Notes under the pieces: generated by a model
Told to the model about the DNA's origin: nothing
The model's input: only the letters and a program-made list of their open reading frames with translations
Databases searched by the model: none
Made by a program: the position numbers and the translations under genes
Part shown: in pieces, positions 22,697-35,300 of the stretch
How positions within the stretch are numbered: position 1 is the first letter of the stretch
Layout of the letters: every line of letters starts with the position of its first letter
Source: Silene conica
Lineage: Eukaryota; Streptophyta; Magnoliopsida; Caryophyllales; Caryophyllaceae
Length of the DNA: 64,000 bases
Assembly: GCA_029255685.2 (NCBI GenBank)
Contig: CM055319.2
Coordinates: 39,628,530-39,692,529 of the forward strand
Direction of reading: 5' to 3'

Positions 22697-23762
22697 TGTA
22701 ACACCCCCATTTACCTAGGAGCCTGAACTAGGACTTCCAGAGTAAATAGGACTGTTACCATCCTGGATAAACCAGGGTAGTAGATATTCACAGTGAAAGA
22801 AACATAGTACTTTAAATATAAATGGTTAAACTGATAACTATTACAAAGCATAGTCCAAAAGACTTCCAAAACAACTGAAATAAAAAAGTGTTCAACTATG
22901 AAAAACTAAATGATCTAGTAGCTAGGTAGGTCTAGTCCATGTCTCTCTTCCATGCCCAATCCTAGTCCACCTGTCTCTGACCTGAAAGATCTACTCCCCA
23001 TTCCGGATCATTGTAGGTGAATACGAATACACTGTCAACCTCGCGGTTGAGTAGGATAACACAATAGTAAATAATGCAACAATCAATAATATGCAAATGC
23101 TTATGTCATGCTCGAGCTCAATCACAATCTCAATCTCAAACCCGTAACACCCAGCCATACCGAACCTCCTGGCAGACTATAATCGGCCGTCGCCGAACAC
23201 CAGCGTAACAGCTGAGGTCACCAGGTCTAGTCCTGCAGAACTAGCCTGGGCCCAATAATATCTCATCATCATCTCAATCTGTAACCATGCTCATGCCATG
23301 CTTATGAATGCAACATTAAAGAACCAACACTGAATATAAAACTCATAATATCATACTTGCATTCACAGCATCCAGTTCACATAATACATAAGAGAATAGT
23401 TCCAGTGTATCCTACCTGGAAGAGCAAGTCTGAAATAAGCAGTCACCGCCTAGTAGTATTCCACCTCGAATTCCGTTCCTATATTTATTACTTAATATTA
23501 AATTCAACTCGTGCAAACACATGTTATTCACTAATTATTATAACTTACTAAATATGGACTTACCAAAAATAGACTTACTATAAATAGCATGCAACCAACT
23601 AATCTATTACGAGTATTACTTAATTGATAACAAATTCCACATTATTACTAAATTTTAGCATGAAATGCAATAATAACCATAATAATATAATTTCTCACAA
23701 TAATCATAATAATACCATTAACAAATTAATAAGTAAACAAAATGCTACTAATTAACAACAAA
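22697..23762 (-). repeat. LTR-A 3' part, inverted relative to 39.2-40.3 kb
   Basis: Nearly identical to the reverse complement of about 39240-40313, including the end TGTAACACCCCCATTTACC and the ACCGAACCTCC / TAATCGGCCGTCGCC block. Only a few differences were noted by eye. Similarity stops near 23762. The 5' half of the LTR is not recognised beyond this point. Confidence 0.9.
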
Positions 23763-25959
23763 ACATATTTGTCAATTTCATACTACGCAGTGAAGCCAAA
23801 TCAAGGTAACTAGTACCTATATACCCTTAAATTTTAACACAACTTAACATATTTACACCAATGTAGACAATCAGCTGACTCATAGTTCATAATTGTCAAA
23901 TTAAAACATTCGTTCTCATGATCATATTATAGAAGCAAAATCATGTTCGAGAAAAGACATAAAGCAAAATCATATTTAACCAATGTAATTAAGCATGGAA
24001 CATCGACTTTTTTTTTTTTTTCACGAGGTATACTCCAAGCTTAGACTAGCAAGACAACTTAGCATTTCTAGATATAAACGGGTTAAAATCACTTAGGTAC
24101 ACTTCTCATCCACTCACATTACATCATTTATCATGAGGTTATTAATATATGAAGCACAACACTTGAATATTCGGGCAGGATTTCATCATCACGTAGTTAC
24201 AGAATTTGTCACGTTGCAAACAATTACTACAGTTATCAAAATATCAAACTTTATCATGGATCCTCACTTTGAAAGCATTTTGAAACTTTTGAGGCATTGA
24301 AGTGGTAAACGAATACTAATAAAAGATAATTTCACAAGCTACCGATCGAAAACAAGGCTGCACGGAGAAATTCTGATTCTTCTTACTAAAACATTGTTCT
24401 AGTAAATTGTAGCTCATGAATTATGAAAATTTAACGATAAAGTAAACAAATTCACAAGACTAGCATTTCCTTAATTCACATGTCAAACAAATAATAATTC
24501 AGAATATTGTGGTCAAATTTTAAGCATAGCCTCAGACAATCACTTTGTGGCATAACAATGTACGTGAAGAAGTTATAAAGATTATTATCGCAGAGAACTA
24601 GACACAGATATACCATTAATATATAAAAGGACATCAACAAGATTCACATTGTTCAAAATACTCACAATTACCCATAACAATTAGATCGCTAGACTAGCTA
24701 ACAAGTTTACCAGTTAAATTCATTCTACCACGTGTCCAGACTCTTCTCTGATGAACATGTTTTTAGCATTACATGTGAACAACACATAATGATTTTGAGG
24801 TCATATCAATAGAAAGCACTAGCGTCTGTATAATTGAAACTATTTTATATAAAACTCAACGAATTAACAAGGTCATATCATCATATAATAATGTTCATCT
24901 TCAAAACATACATCTATCGTACATACTACTAATGCCATACCAGAATATTACATGGTTACATTATAGAATTCATATTTGATTAGACTTGTATATCGAAACT
25001 TACATAACTTACAATTTCAGCAATCAAACATCATGTTGCAACTTCCAAAAATTTTAATTAAATAACCGTCCATCCATTTTGTGAATCATTATAACTATTG
25101 AGAAATATTATAAACGCACCAATCATAGGAAAAAGAATCAAATGCAAAACTTAAGGGAATTATTTATAACAAATTTTCAACTCAGTTGGTCTGAAGAGAA
25201 ACTTTACAGCAATTACACAGGAAATTGTGCGACTTAAACAAAAATCACTATTAAATAACTACTCGTTAAGATTTTACGTGACTTATCATTTTGAAAACAT
25301 GAGTGAATATTCTAAACAGCGGAGTTGGAATTATGCACAAACAATAAACACGTCTTACATGATTTTCTTTGCAAAAAGATGGGTCAAAACAGAACTGCGC
25401 AGTAACAATTTGACCATTGTCGACAAAATATTTATTTCTCGCAAAATATAACTTGTATACACATGAAACCAAAAGCATTGAGAAGCTAAATCAGAAGGTT
25501 ATCACACATAAAATTTTCACATTCATATAGAAAACACATTTTAAATGGCAGCCCGTACAAACAAGGTAACAATCTGAAAATTTATCAAACTTTTGTTCCT
25601 AAAAAAATCACTTCATATTATCACATTTACATACAACCATTCCTCTTCCAAAACAGGTTGACATATCATTTGAAGCAGTGAAATCACGTTGTACCAATTT
25701 AACAGATATTCATAATTTCAAACCGAAATTGATATCTACAAGACGGTAAAGATTGCGAAATTGAGTAGTAGCATCAACGAAGTAATTCGATAGTTATACA
25801 TGCATGAACAGTGCATTAATTCCCACCATTGTAGCAATCACAACATAATAGTACGTAAATATGTATCTCATAAATCACCAAGGTGTCACTTACTGAATAC
25901 CGACTCTATAACTAACTACTTGGGGTAAATAGAAATTGTCATGTAAGCTTTAAGTACGA
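23763..25959. other. AT-rich interior of element A, nothing recognised
   Basis: About 2.2 kb of AT-rich DNA without a credible ORF on either strand. It contains an oligo(T) run near 24008-24022. It probably represents unconserved interior of the chromovirus derivative. Confidence 0.5.
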
Positions 25960-26671
25960 TCTATGCAACACATAAGTATATGGCATTCATGGGTTGGGTA
26001 ACACATTCCGCATATCCCTAGACATAAATTACTATAAAATCTGATCATTCATATCCAAATATCAATCAATATATTACATAACTACGATAGTCATTTAATA
26101 ATCAGATATCATAGGGACTTTTCGAAACACTAAAATCATAACATCTTATCATTCAAATTATTGTCCAATAAATATACATTCATTCTCTGAAAACTCCACG
26201 TTCCATCAGTCAGATCAATCAACATCTCCATATCTGTCGTATTCTTCTAATGCACATCATCAGGCAAGTCAAGCTTATATTTCAAACTCATTTTCAAAAC
26301 TCATGTTCTCAATACTTGAAAATCATATATTTCACCCAACATTCAATATCATTATCATGCTTCAAAATACAGATCACCAACCATATTTCACATCATAACT
26401 TACCTCATTTCGCTCCTGCAAAACTGTTAGTACGACATACATATATTATATATCTGCCTTGGATCTTTCCAAACTACCCACACTCTTCAACTCTCAAGGT
26501 AACCAGGTTAGACTGAAAGGGCCAATGGCTTGGTTTGAGGGGGCCCCTAACTCATCCCAATACTGGGGGCTCCTAACAGTTACTAACCTGGGGTTCATTT
26601 TATTAGACTCTTCCTACGTTCATTATTATTCATTTGGTTTAGGCCTGAGGATCGTTCGCTCTGATACCATT
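25960..26671 (-). promoter_or_regulatory. Element A leader with initiator-Met primer-binding site
   Basis: On the minus strand, TGGTATCAGAGC (complement of 26658-26669) is the initiator-Met primer-binding site. The leader downstream matches that of element C (17836-18263) in several blocks, such as GAACGATCCTCA, AATGAACCCCA and GGCCCTTTCAGT. The adjoining LTR is of the TRIM type, not the chromovirus type. Confidence 0.8.
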
Positions 26672-26894
26672 TGTAAAAACCCCACCCACCACGATCATAA
26701 CACAACCCCAATAAGATGGGATGTGTACCTTTGGGCCAAATACTTGTCCTCACTTAAGCCCAAAAGCACAAGACCTTGTTACTAAGTGGTGGGTGGAAGC
26801 TATTATAAACATATCACAAGCCTCTCAATCTACCGATGTGGGACAAATCTCCACACATCTCAATTTCAACCTCATAATCAGATAGGGTGTTACA
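26672..26894 (-). repeat. LTR-B (TRIM-type LTR, 223 bp), minus orientation
   Basis: The reverse complement of 40461-40683, with few differences. On the minus strand it begins TGTAACACCCTATCTG and ends in TTTTTACA just before the primer site. It holds the inverted arms CCACCCACCAC and GTGGTGGGTGG. Its neighbour is a chromovirus leader, which suggests a rearrangement. Four bases (ATAC) separate it from LTR-A. Confidence 0.9.
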
Positions 26895-27183
26895 ATACTG
26901 TAATACCCCGTATTTTTACGATATTTTATTTTAATATTTATTATTTACTTTTGATATGTTATTAATATTTAAATAACGAAGTAACGGATAAGTGTTTTGT
27001 ACGTTACGAGTGAGGTGTCGAATACGGGTATTTAGTTATCGAGTCATGTCCTACTAGAACTACACGGTCTAGGAGTGCGTGCAAGGTTATTTTGGGCCTC
27101 GAGCTTTGTGTCAAGGGCAAATTAGCCCAACTCGACACAACAGCCTGCTCACTTAAACTACAACATATTCTATCTGCCACCCC

Positions 27184-27191
27184 TTATAAAC
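27184..27191 (+). promoter_or_regulatory. Likely TATA box of LTR-A
   Basis: TTATAAAC in a CCACCC...CTCTCC context about 285 bp into the LTR, just before a telomere-like CCCTAA cluster. It is a plausible core promoter for LTR transcription. The position is inferred from sequence only. Confidence 0.45.
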
Positions 27192-27573
27192 TCTCCTCCT
27201 AACCCTAACCCTAACCCTAGAACGACACTCTCTCACACACGAACGCATACTGCCGTCATCAGAGAGCAAGGAGGAGGGACCAGTTGGTGGTTTAGGGTGG
27301 ATCTTGGTGGTTCGTTTGGCGTCTGAATAAGGGTACACGCAACTCCAACTCTGTTTTCAGTTTCGTTTCAGTTTTCTATTCGCCTTTTTTTCTATCAGAT
27401 AAGTATAGCCTTTGTTCTGATTCTTGTGTAATAACATTCTCTGATGTTTAGTTGTCATGATTAGACCACGGTGGTGTCGTCGTTGACCACCATTGACCGT
27501 CGTGGGTAGGGTTTTATCACGGTGTCAAAATGTTGTTGTCTTTGTCAAAACTGAGTTCCTGGGCACGTGTTTG

Positions 27574-28394
27574 TGAAATGAACCAAGGTGACCTATCTAC
27601 TACCTAAGTCAAGTCCAAGCTCTTTTTCGTCCAAGGGGCTGCTCTAAGGCACTCTTAAGTCCTACCAAGTACATATCCTAAAGGGTGGGACATTTTTATG
27701 TCATGTTAAGTTATGTTATGTTAGTTTATGCAAGCAAAACAAATCTGATGCTAAGGTAAATAAGGGGCCACGGCTAAGCACATGCTCAAGGTTCCTTATT
27801 TCCTCTTTTGTGGAGACATCATAGAAAGCTAAAGGGATCAAATGCCTAGAAAGGAAGGTCAACAAGGGCTGTTCCAAGCATAAAAAAGGAGCTGCAAAAG
27901 GGTCTGAAAAACTGTTTTGTGTAAGGTAAAGCAAGGCAAGGTCACTATCAATGTAAGAGCAGCCTATTTTGCTCAGTTTTTAGCCCCAAGACAGCCGTTG
28001 CCAAGGCTTGTACTTAGCTTATTTTCTGAAACTTTTGTGCACCACAAGATTAACATGTAATGTAGGGTGTGGATTGGTTTGCTTGGCCTATAAAAGCATC
28101 CATTCTAACACTCACAAGGCAGATTGAATTGAGCTTATAAATCAGAAACTTTTCTAAGTTTTCTAAACTACATTGCTTAGTGCTTGTAGAAGTCATTTGC
28201 TTAGTGCTTTGGCTTGTTATTTTGCTTTGCTTAGTGCTGGTAGGATAACTAGTTCTTGGTTAGTGGCTGTGTGCTTAACTAAGTCCATATCCCAAGTGAA
28301 AACATCACAAGAAACGACATACACAAACCCCTCTAAACTTTCTGTTTTCGACTTCAAAAATGGCTAAGTACTAAATCTAACTAGTTTTAGTTCA
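27574..28394 (+). repeat. Element B 5' LTR (821 bp)
   Basis: It runs from TGAAATGAACCAAGG to AGTTTTAGTTCA. A good TATA box, TATAAAAG, is at 28089-28096. A primer-site-like TGGTTATTAGAGC follows at 28397, a diverged form of the initiator-Met site. Confidence 0.92.
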
Positions 28395-28469
28395 ATTGGT
28401 TATTAGAGCTTAGGTTTTTCTTTGTGAGGATACATCCCTAGCTACATTAAAAAACACAAAAAAACAACC

Positions 28470-31400
28470 ATGAGTGAAGCTCTAATAGCTGGTATGGAGA
28501 CTAAGTTGGAGACTCTACATGAGGAAGTTCTAGTCATGATGGAGGCCATGAACACCATAATGGCTAACATCCCTACTCCAAGGAGAGGAGCACAACCAAA
28601 CCGTGGAAGGGGCAGGGGGCGTGGCTTTGTGGGGGCTGGAAGAGGAGTTCACGAGGAGGAAGAGGAGGCCAACTCAGATTCCGAGGAGTCCACCATAGAA
28701 GCTCACCATGGAGGCCTCAACAAAGATGTCAAGGTAGAACTTCCTGAATTTTTTGGTAATTTAAATCCCGAGGACCTCTTAGATTGGCTTAGAAGTGTTG
28801 AGAGAGTCTTTGAATTTAAAGGATATTCTGATTCTAAGGCTTTTAAAGTTGCTATCCTTAAGTTCAAAGGCTATGCCTCTCTTTGGTATGAGAACATGAA
28901 AAACCAAAGGAGAGGGGAGGGTAAAGAAACCATTAAGTCATGGACTAAGTTAAAAAAGAAACTCAAGGAAAAGTTTGTACCAAGAGACTACACTCAAGAC
29001 ATGTTTGTTAAACTCACCACCCTTAAACAAGACCAACAACCACTTGAGACTTACCTTAGGGAGTTTGAACAACTCACTTTACAATGTGAAATGAATGAGA
29101 AACCCGAACAGAAAATTGCTAGGTTTGTTGAGGGCCTAGATTACCACATTGCTAGTAGAGTCAAAATGCAACAAGTATGGTCCTTTGATGAAGCCGTGAA
29201 CTTGGCTATGAGAGTGGAAAAGATGGGTAAGGGTCGGACCAATGCTACACAAAAACAGCCACAAAAACAACCTACACCTAAGCCTCCTTTTGGAACCAAA
29301 ACCAATGAACCACCCACACAAAATCGAACCACCACCTTTGACAAAAAATCAGAAAATAATACCACACAAAAACAGCCCATTCCCCTCAAAAGATGCTACC
29401 AATGTCAAGGCTATGGCCATTTTGCAAAAGATTGTGCTTCCAAAAGAGCCCTTAGCACATTTGAAGTAGTCCATTGGGGTGAAGATGAGATCCTTGTGTG
29501 CGATGATATGGAGGAAGTATCGGAGGAAGTAGAGGATGAGGTGGTGATGCCGGATGCGGGGCTTAGCCTAGTCACATGGAGAGTGATGCACACCCAACCA
29601 CAACCCTTAGAAATGGACCAAAGACAACAAATCTTTCGTTCTAGATGCACCATCAAAGATAGGGTTTGTAATGTGATCATAGATGGAGGGAGTTGTACCA
29701 ATGTGGCCTCAAGTACCCTTGTTGAAAAACTATCTTTAACCACCCAAGAACACCCTAGTCCTTACAAATTGAGGTGGCTCAACAAAGGGGCAGAAGTTAG
29801 AGTGGATAAGCAATGTGTTGTACACTTCTCAATTGGCAAGAACTACAATGATGAGGTCCTTTGTGATGTGTTGCCTATGGATGCTTGTCATTTGTTGCTT
29901 GGGAGGCCATGGGAGTTTGATAGAGATTCTGTCCATCATGGGAGGGATAACACTTACTCTTTCAAGTTTGGTTCAAGGAAAGTCATACTAACACCCCTAC
30001 CACCATCCATCAAAAGCACAACACCACCATCCATGCTTGAACCCTCAAGAGAAGTCCTATTGATTAATGAGGCCGAGATGTTGCAAGAGCTAAAAGGGGA
30101 GGATGATGTGTACCTCCTAGTGACCAAAACAGGCCGTGGGGAAGGAGAAGAGGGGCTGTCCATAGAGGTTCAAAACTTGCTTAAGGCTTATGAAGATGTG
30201 TTCCCTAGTGAGCTTCCTAGTGGCCTACCTCCATATAGAGGCATTGAACACCAAATTGATCTTATTCCGGGAGCCACATTACCAAACAAGGCAGCCTATA
30301 GGAGTGACCCAAAGGCCACACAAGAGCTACAACAACAAATTAGTGAACTCATAAGCAAGGGTTTCGTGAGAGAGTCCCTTAGTCCTTGTGCGGTTCCGGC
30401 CTTGCTTGTGCCAAAGAAAGATGGTTCATGGAGGATGTGTACGGATAGTAGGGCCATCAACAACATCACCACCAAGTATAGGTTCCCTATACCTAGGCTT
30501 GATGACATTTTGGATGAGCTAAGTGGAGCTAAGTTGTTCTCTAAGGTTGATCTAAGGCAAGGGTACCACCAAGTGAGGATCAAGGAGGGTGACGAGTGGA
30601 AAACAGCCTTCAAGACTAAGCATGGGTTGTATGAGTGGCTTGTGATGCCATTTGGTCTTTCTAATGCACCTAGCACCTTCATGAGGCTCATGACCGAGGT
30701 GCTTAGGCCACACTTGGGGAAGTTTGTAGTTGTGTACCTTTGATGACATACTCATCTATAGTCCATCCAAGGAGGAACACCTTAAGCACCTCCAAATCTT
30801 GTTTGAAACACTAAGGGAGCACAAGTTGTATGGGAAGCTAGAAAAGTGCTCTTTTATGCAAAGGGAAGTTCAATTCTTGGGGTTCATCATTTCTGACCGT
30901 GGCATTTTGGTTGATCAAGAGAAGATAAAAGTCATTGAGTCTTGGCCTATACCTAAGAACATAACGGAGGTGAGGAGTTTCCATGGCTTAGCATCCTTCT
31001 ATAGGAGGTTCATCACAGATTTTAGCACCATCATGGCTCCAATAACCGAGTGTATGAAGAAGGGGGAGTTCAAATGGACACCAAGGGCAGAAACTTCTTT
31101 CAATGATATCAAGAACAAGCTATGTGAGTCTCCTATTCTTTCCTTACCCAATTTAGAAAAGTTGTTTGAGGTTGAGTGTAATGCAAGTGGTGTTGGCATT
31201 GGGGCTGTCCTAGTACAAGAACACAAGCCCATAGCATACTTTAGTGAGAAGTTGAGTGGTGCTAAGCTCAATTATTCAACCTATGACAAAGAGTTTTATG
31301 CCATCATTAGAACCTTAAACCATTGGAGTCACTACCTTAAACCAAAGCCTTTTGTGTTACATTCTGACCATGAGGCCCTCAAATACATCAATGGGCAACA

Positions 31401-32367
31401 TAAGTTAAACCATAGGCATGCTAAGTGGGTAGAGTTCCTCCAATCCTTTAACTTTTCAAGCAAGTACATTGAGGGTAAGAACAATGTGGTAGCGGATGCT
31501 TTGTCTAGGAGGTCACTCATGTTGAGTTACATGGAGCAAAGGGTGCTTGGGTTTGAGTATATGAAGGAGCTTTATCATGAAGATGTAGACTTCAAGGAGG
31601 AGTGGGAGTTGCTCAATGAGGGGCGTGGGAAGGAAGGAGGCAAGTATTGGCTTCAAGAGGGGTTCTTGTTCTTGAGGAACCGATTGTGCATACCAAAGAG
31701 TCCCTATAGAAACTTGCTTGTGAAAGAGGTGCACTCCAATGGGCTGGCCGGCCATTTTGGCATACAAAAGACCTATGACATCCTCCAAGAGCAATTCTAT
31801 TGGCCTAAGATGCTTGGGGATGTGCAAGATGTGATCAAAAGGTGTGCTCCTTGTCAACACTCGAAGGCTCATTTCAAAACAGCCCCCTACACACCCTTAC
31901 CCGTCCCAAACAAGCCATGGGAGGACCTAAGTATGGATTTCATTGTTGCACTACCAAGAACTCAAAGAGGAAAGGATTCTATCATGGTGGTTGTGGATCG
32001 TTTTAGCAAGATGGCTCACTTCATTGCTTGCAAGAAAACAGAAGATGCTAGTAGTGTTGCCGAGCTATACTTCAAGGAGATTGTCAAGTTACATGGTGTG
32101 CCAAGGTCCATTGTGTCGGATAGGGATACCAAGTTCGTGAGTCACTTTTGGAGGACCCTATGGAAGCTACTTAATACTAGACTCTTGTTTAGTACCTCTC
32201 ATCATCCTCAAACCGATGGGCAAACCGAGGTTACTAACAAGACTCTAGGGAAGATCCTAAGGTGTATAGTGGCTAAGTCTTTGAAGGATTGGGATCTCAA
32301 GCTAGCGCAAGCTGAGTTTGCCTTCAATAGAGCCCCATCAACAAGCACGGGCAAGTCTCCCTTTGAG
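28470..32367 (+). pseudogene. Element B gag-pol, first copy (cut short by the duplication junction)
   Basis: The gag start is MSEALIAGMETKLETLHEEV, in ACCATGAG context about 75 bp after the LTR. It has an RG-rich basic stretch (about residues 43-60), a capsid domain (VELPEFFGNLNPEDLLDWL), a zinc knuckle CYQCQGYGHFAKDC (about 309-322) and a protease (IIDGGSCTN to LLLGRPWEFDR). RT follows ([39 protein letters not shown]), then RNase H and integrase (CAPCQHSKAHF, IVSDRDTKF, HHPQTDGQTEV). It ends at 32367, where the second duplication unit begins, before the integrase C terminus. It is a fossil copy with about one break. Confidence 0.92.
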
Positions 32368-35300
32368 GTTTTATCACGGTGTCAAAATGTTGTTGTCTTT
32401 GTCAAAACTGAGTTCCTGGGCACGTGTTTGTGAAATGAACCAAGGTGACCTATCTACTACCTAAGTCAAGTCCAAGCTCTTTTTCGTCCAAGGGGCTGCT
32501 CTAAGGCACTCTTAAGTCCTACCAAGTACATATCCTAAAGGGTGGGACATTTTTATGTCATGTTAAGTTATGTTATGTTAGTTTATGCAAGCAAAACAAA
32601 TCTGATGCTAAGGTAAATAAGGGGCCACGGCTAAGCACATGCTCAAGGTTCCTTATTTCCTCTTTTGTGGAGACATCATAGAAAGCTAAAGGGATCAAAT
32701 GCCTAGAAAGGAAGGTCAACAAGGGCTGTTCCAAGCATAAAAAAGGAGCTGCAAAAGGGTCTGAAAAACTGTTTTGTGTAAGGTAAAGCAAGGCAAGGTC
32801 ACTATCAATGTAAGAGCAGCCTATTTTGCTCAGTTTTTAGCCCCAAGACAGCCGTTGCCAAGGCTTGTACTTAGCTTATTTTCTGAAACTTTTGTGCACC
32901 ACAAGATTAACATGTAATGTAGGGTGTGGATTGGTTTGCTTGGCCTATAAAAGCATCCATTCTAACACTCACAAGGCAGATTGAATTGAGCTTATAAATC
33001 AGAAACTTTTCTAAGTTTTCTAAACTACATTGCTTAGTGCTTGTAGAAGTCATTTGCTTAGTGCTTTGGCTTGTTATTTTGCTTTGCTTAGTGCTGGTAG
33101 GATAACTAGTTCTTGGTTAGTGGCTGTGTGCTTAACTAAGTCCATATCCCAAGTGAAAACATCACAAGAAACGACATACACAAACCCCTCTAAACTTTCT
33201 GTTTTCGACTTCAAAAATGGCTAAGTACTAAATCTAACTAGTTTTAGTTCAATTGGTTATTAGAGCTTAGGTTTTTCTTTGTGAGGATACATCCCTAGCT
33301 ACATTAAAAAACACAAAAAAACAACCATGAGTGAAGCTCTAATAGCTGGTATGGAGACTAAGTTGGAGACTCTACATGAGGAAGTTCTAGTCATGATGGA
33401 GGCCATGAACACCATAATGGCTAACATCCCTACTCCAAGGAGAGGAGCACAACCAAACCGTGGAAGGGGCAGGGGGCGTGGCTTTGTGGGGGCTGGAAGA
33501 GGAGTTCACGAGGAGGAAGAGGAGGCCAACTCAGATTCCGAGGAGTCCACCATAGAAGCTCACCATGGAGGCCTCAACAAAGATGTCAAGGTAGAACTTC
33601 CTGAATTTTTTGGTAATTTAAATCCCGAGGACCTCTTAGATTGGCTTAGAAGTGTTGAGAGAGTCTTTGAATTTAAAGGATATTCTGATTCTAAGGCTTT
33701 TAAAGTTGCTATCCTTAAGTTCAAAGGCTATGCCTCTCTTTGGTATGAGAACATGAAAAACCAAAGGAGAGGGGAGGGTAAAGAAACCATTAAGTCATGG
33801 ACTAAGTTAAAAAAGAAACTCAAGGAAAAGTTTGTACCAAGAGACTACACTCAAGACATGTTTGTTAAACTCACCACCCTTAAACAAGACCAACAACCAC
33901 TTGAGACTTACCTTAGGGAGTTTGAACAACTCACTTTACAATGTGAAATGAATGAGAAACCCGAACAGAAAATTGCTAGGTTTGTTGAGGGCCTAGATTA
34001 CCACATTGCTAGTAGAGTCAAAATGCAACAAGTATGGTCCTTTGATGAAGCCGTGAACTTGGCTATGAGAGTGGAAAAGATGGGTAAGGGTCGGACCAAT
34101 GCTACACAAAAACAGCCACAAAAACAACCTACACCTAAGCCTCCTTTTGGAACCAAAACCAATGAACCACCCACACAAAATCGAACCACCACCTTTGACA
34201 AAAAATCAGAAAATAATACCACACAAAAACAGCCCATTCCCCTCAAAAGATGCTACCAATGTCAAGGCTATGGCCATTTTGCAAAAGATTGTGCTTCCAA
34301 AAGAGCCCTTAGCACATTTGAAGTAGTCCATTGGGGTGAAGATGAGATCCTTGTGTGCGATGATATGGAGGAAGTATCGGAGGAAGTAGAGGATGAGGTG
34401 GTGATGCCGGATGCGGGGCTTAGCCTAGTCACATGGAGAGTGATGCACACCCAACCACAACCCTTAGAAATGGACCAAAGACAACAAATCTTTCGTTCTA
34501 GATGCACCATCAAAGATAGGGTTTGTAATGTGATCATAGATGGAGGGAGTTGTACCAATGTGGCCTCAAGTACCCTTGTTGAAAAACTATCTTTAACCAC
34601 CCAAGAACACCCTAGTCCTTACAAATTGAGGTGGCTCAACAAAGGGGCAGAAGTTAGAGTGGATAAGCAATGTGTTGTACACTTCTCAATTGGCAAGAAC
34701 TACAATGATGAGGTCCTTTGTGATGTGTTGCCTATGGATGCTTGTCATTTGTTGCTTGGGAGGCCATGGGAGTTTGATAGAGATTCTGTCCATCATGGGA
34801 GGGATAACACTTACTCTTTCAAGTTTGGTTCAAGGAAAGTCATACTAACACCCCTACCACCATCCATCAAAAGCACAACACCACCATCCATGCTTGAACC
34901 CTCAAGAGAAGTCCTATTGATTAATGAGGCCGAGATGTTGCAAGAGCTAAAAGGGGAGGATGATGTGTACCTCCTAGTGACCAAAACAGGCCGTGGGGAA
35001 GGAGAAGAGGGGCTGTCCATAGAGGTTCAAAACTTGCTTAAGGCTTATGAAGATGTGTTCCCTAGTGAGCTTCCTAGTGGCCTACCTCCATATAGAGGCA
35101 TTGAACACCAAATTGATCTTATTCCGGGAGCCACATTACCAAACAAGGCAGCCTATAGGAGTGACCCAAAGGCCACACAAGAGCTACAACAACAAATTAG
35201 TGAACTCATAAGCAAGGGTTTCGTGAGAGAGTCCCTTAGTCCTTGTGCGGTTCCGGCCTTGCTTGTGCCAAAGAAAGATGGTTCATGGAGGATGTGTACG

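Larger units (their letters stand above)
22697..26671 (-). mobile_element. Chromovirus derivative (element A), non-coding, minus strand
   Basis: On the minus strand it has a leader with primer site (26671 down to about 25960), then about 2.2 kb of AT-rich non-coding DNA, then an LTR 3' part (23762 down to 22697). No gag or pol is recognisable, so it resembles a LARD-type non-autonomous derivative or a heavily deleted copy. Its leader is related to that of element C, and its LTR to LTR-A at 26899-40313. The left edge is flanked by ACCAT. Its expected 5' LTR is not beside its primer site: a TRIM-type LTR is there instead (26672-26894). Confidence 0.7.
27511..32367 (+). repeat. Tandem duplication, unit 1 (4857 bp)
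   Basis: It is directly followed by an almost identical unit at 32368-37224. It starts 63 bp upstream of the element B 5' LTR, inside LTR-A, and ends inside the integrase coding region. At the junction, GGTT is shared by both breakpoints, a 4-bp microhomology. Confidence 0.95.

Noticed and set aside
27198-27220. Interstitial telomere
   Set aside because: Only about three CCCTAA units, at a promoter-like place inside an LTR.
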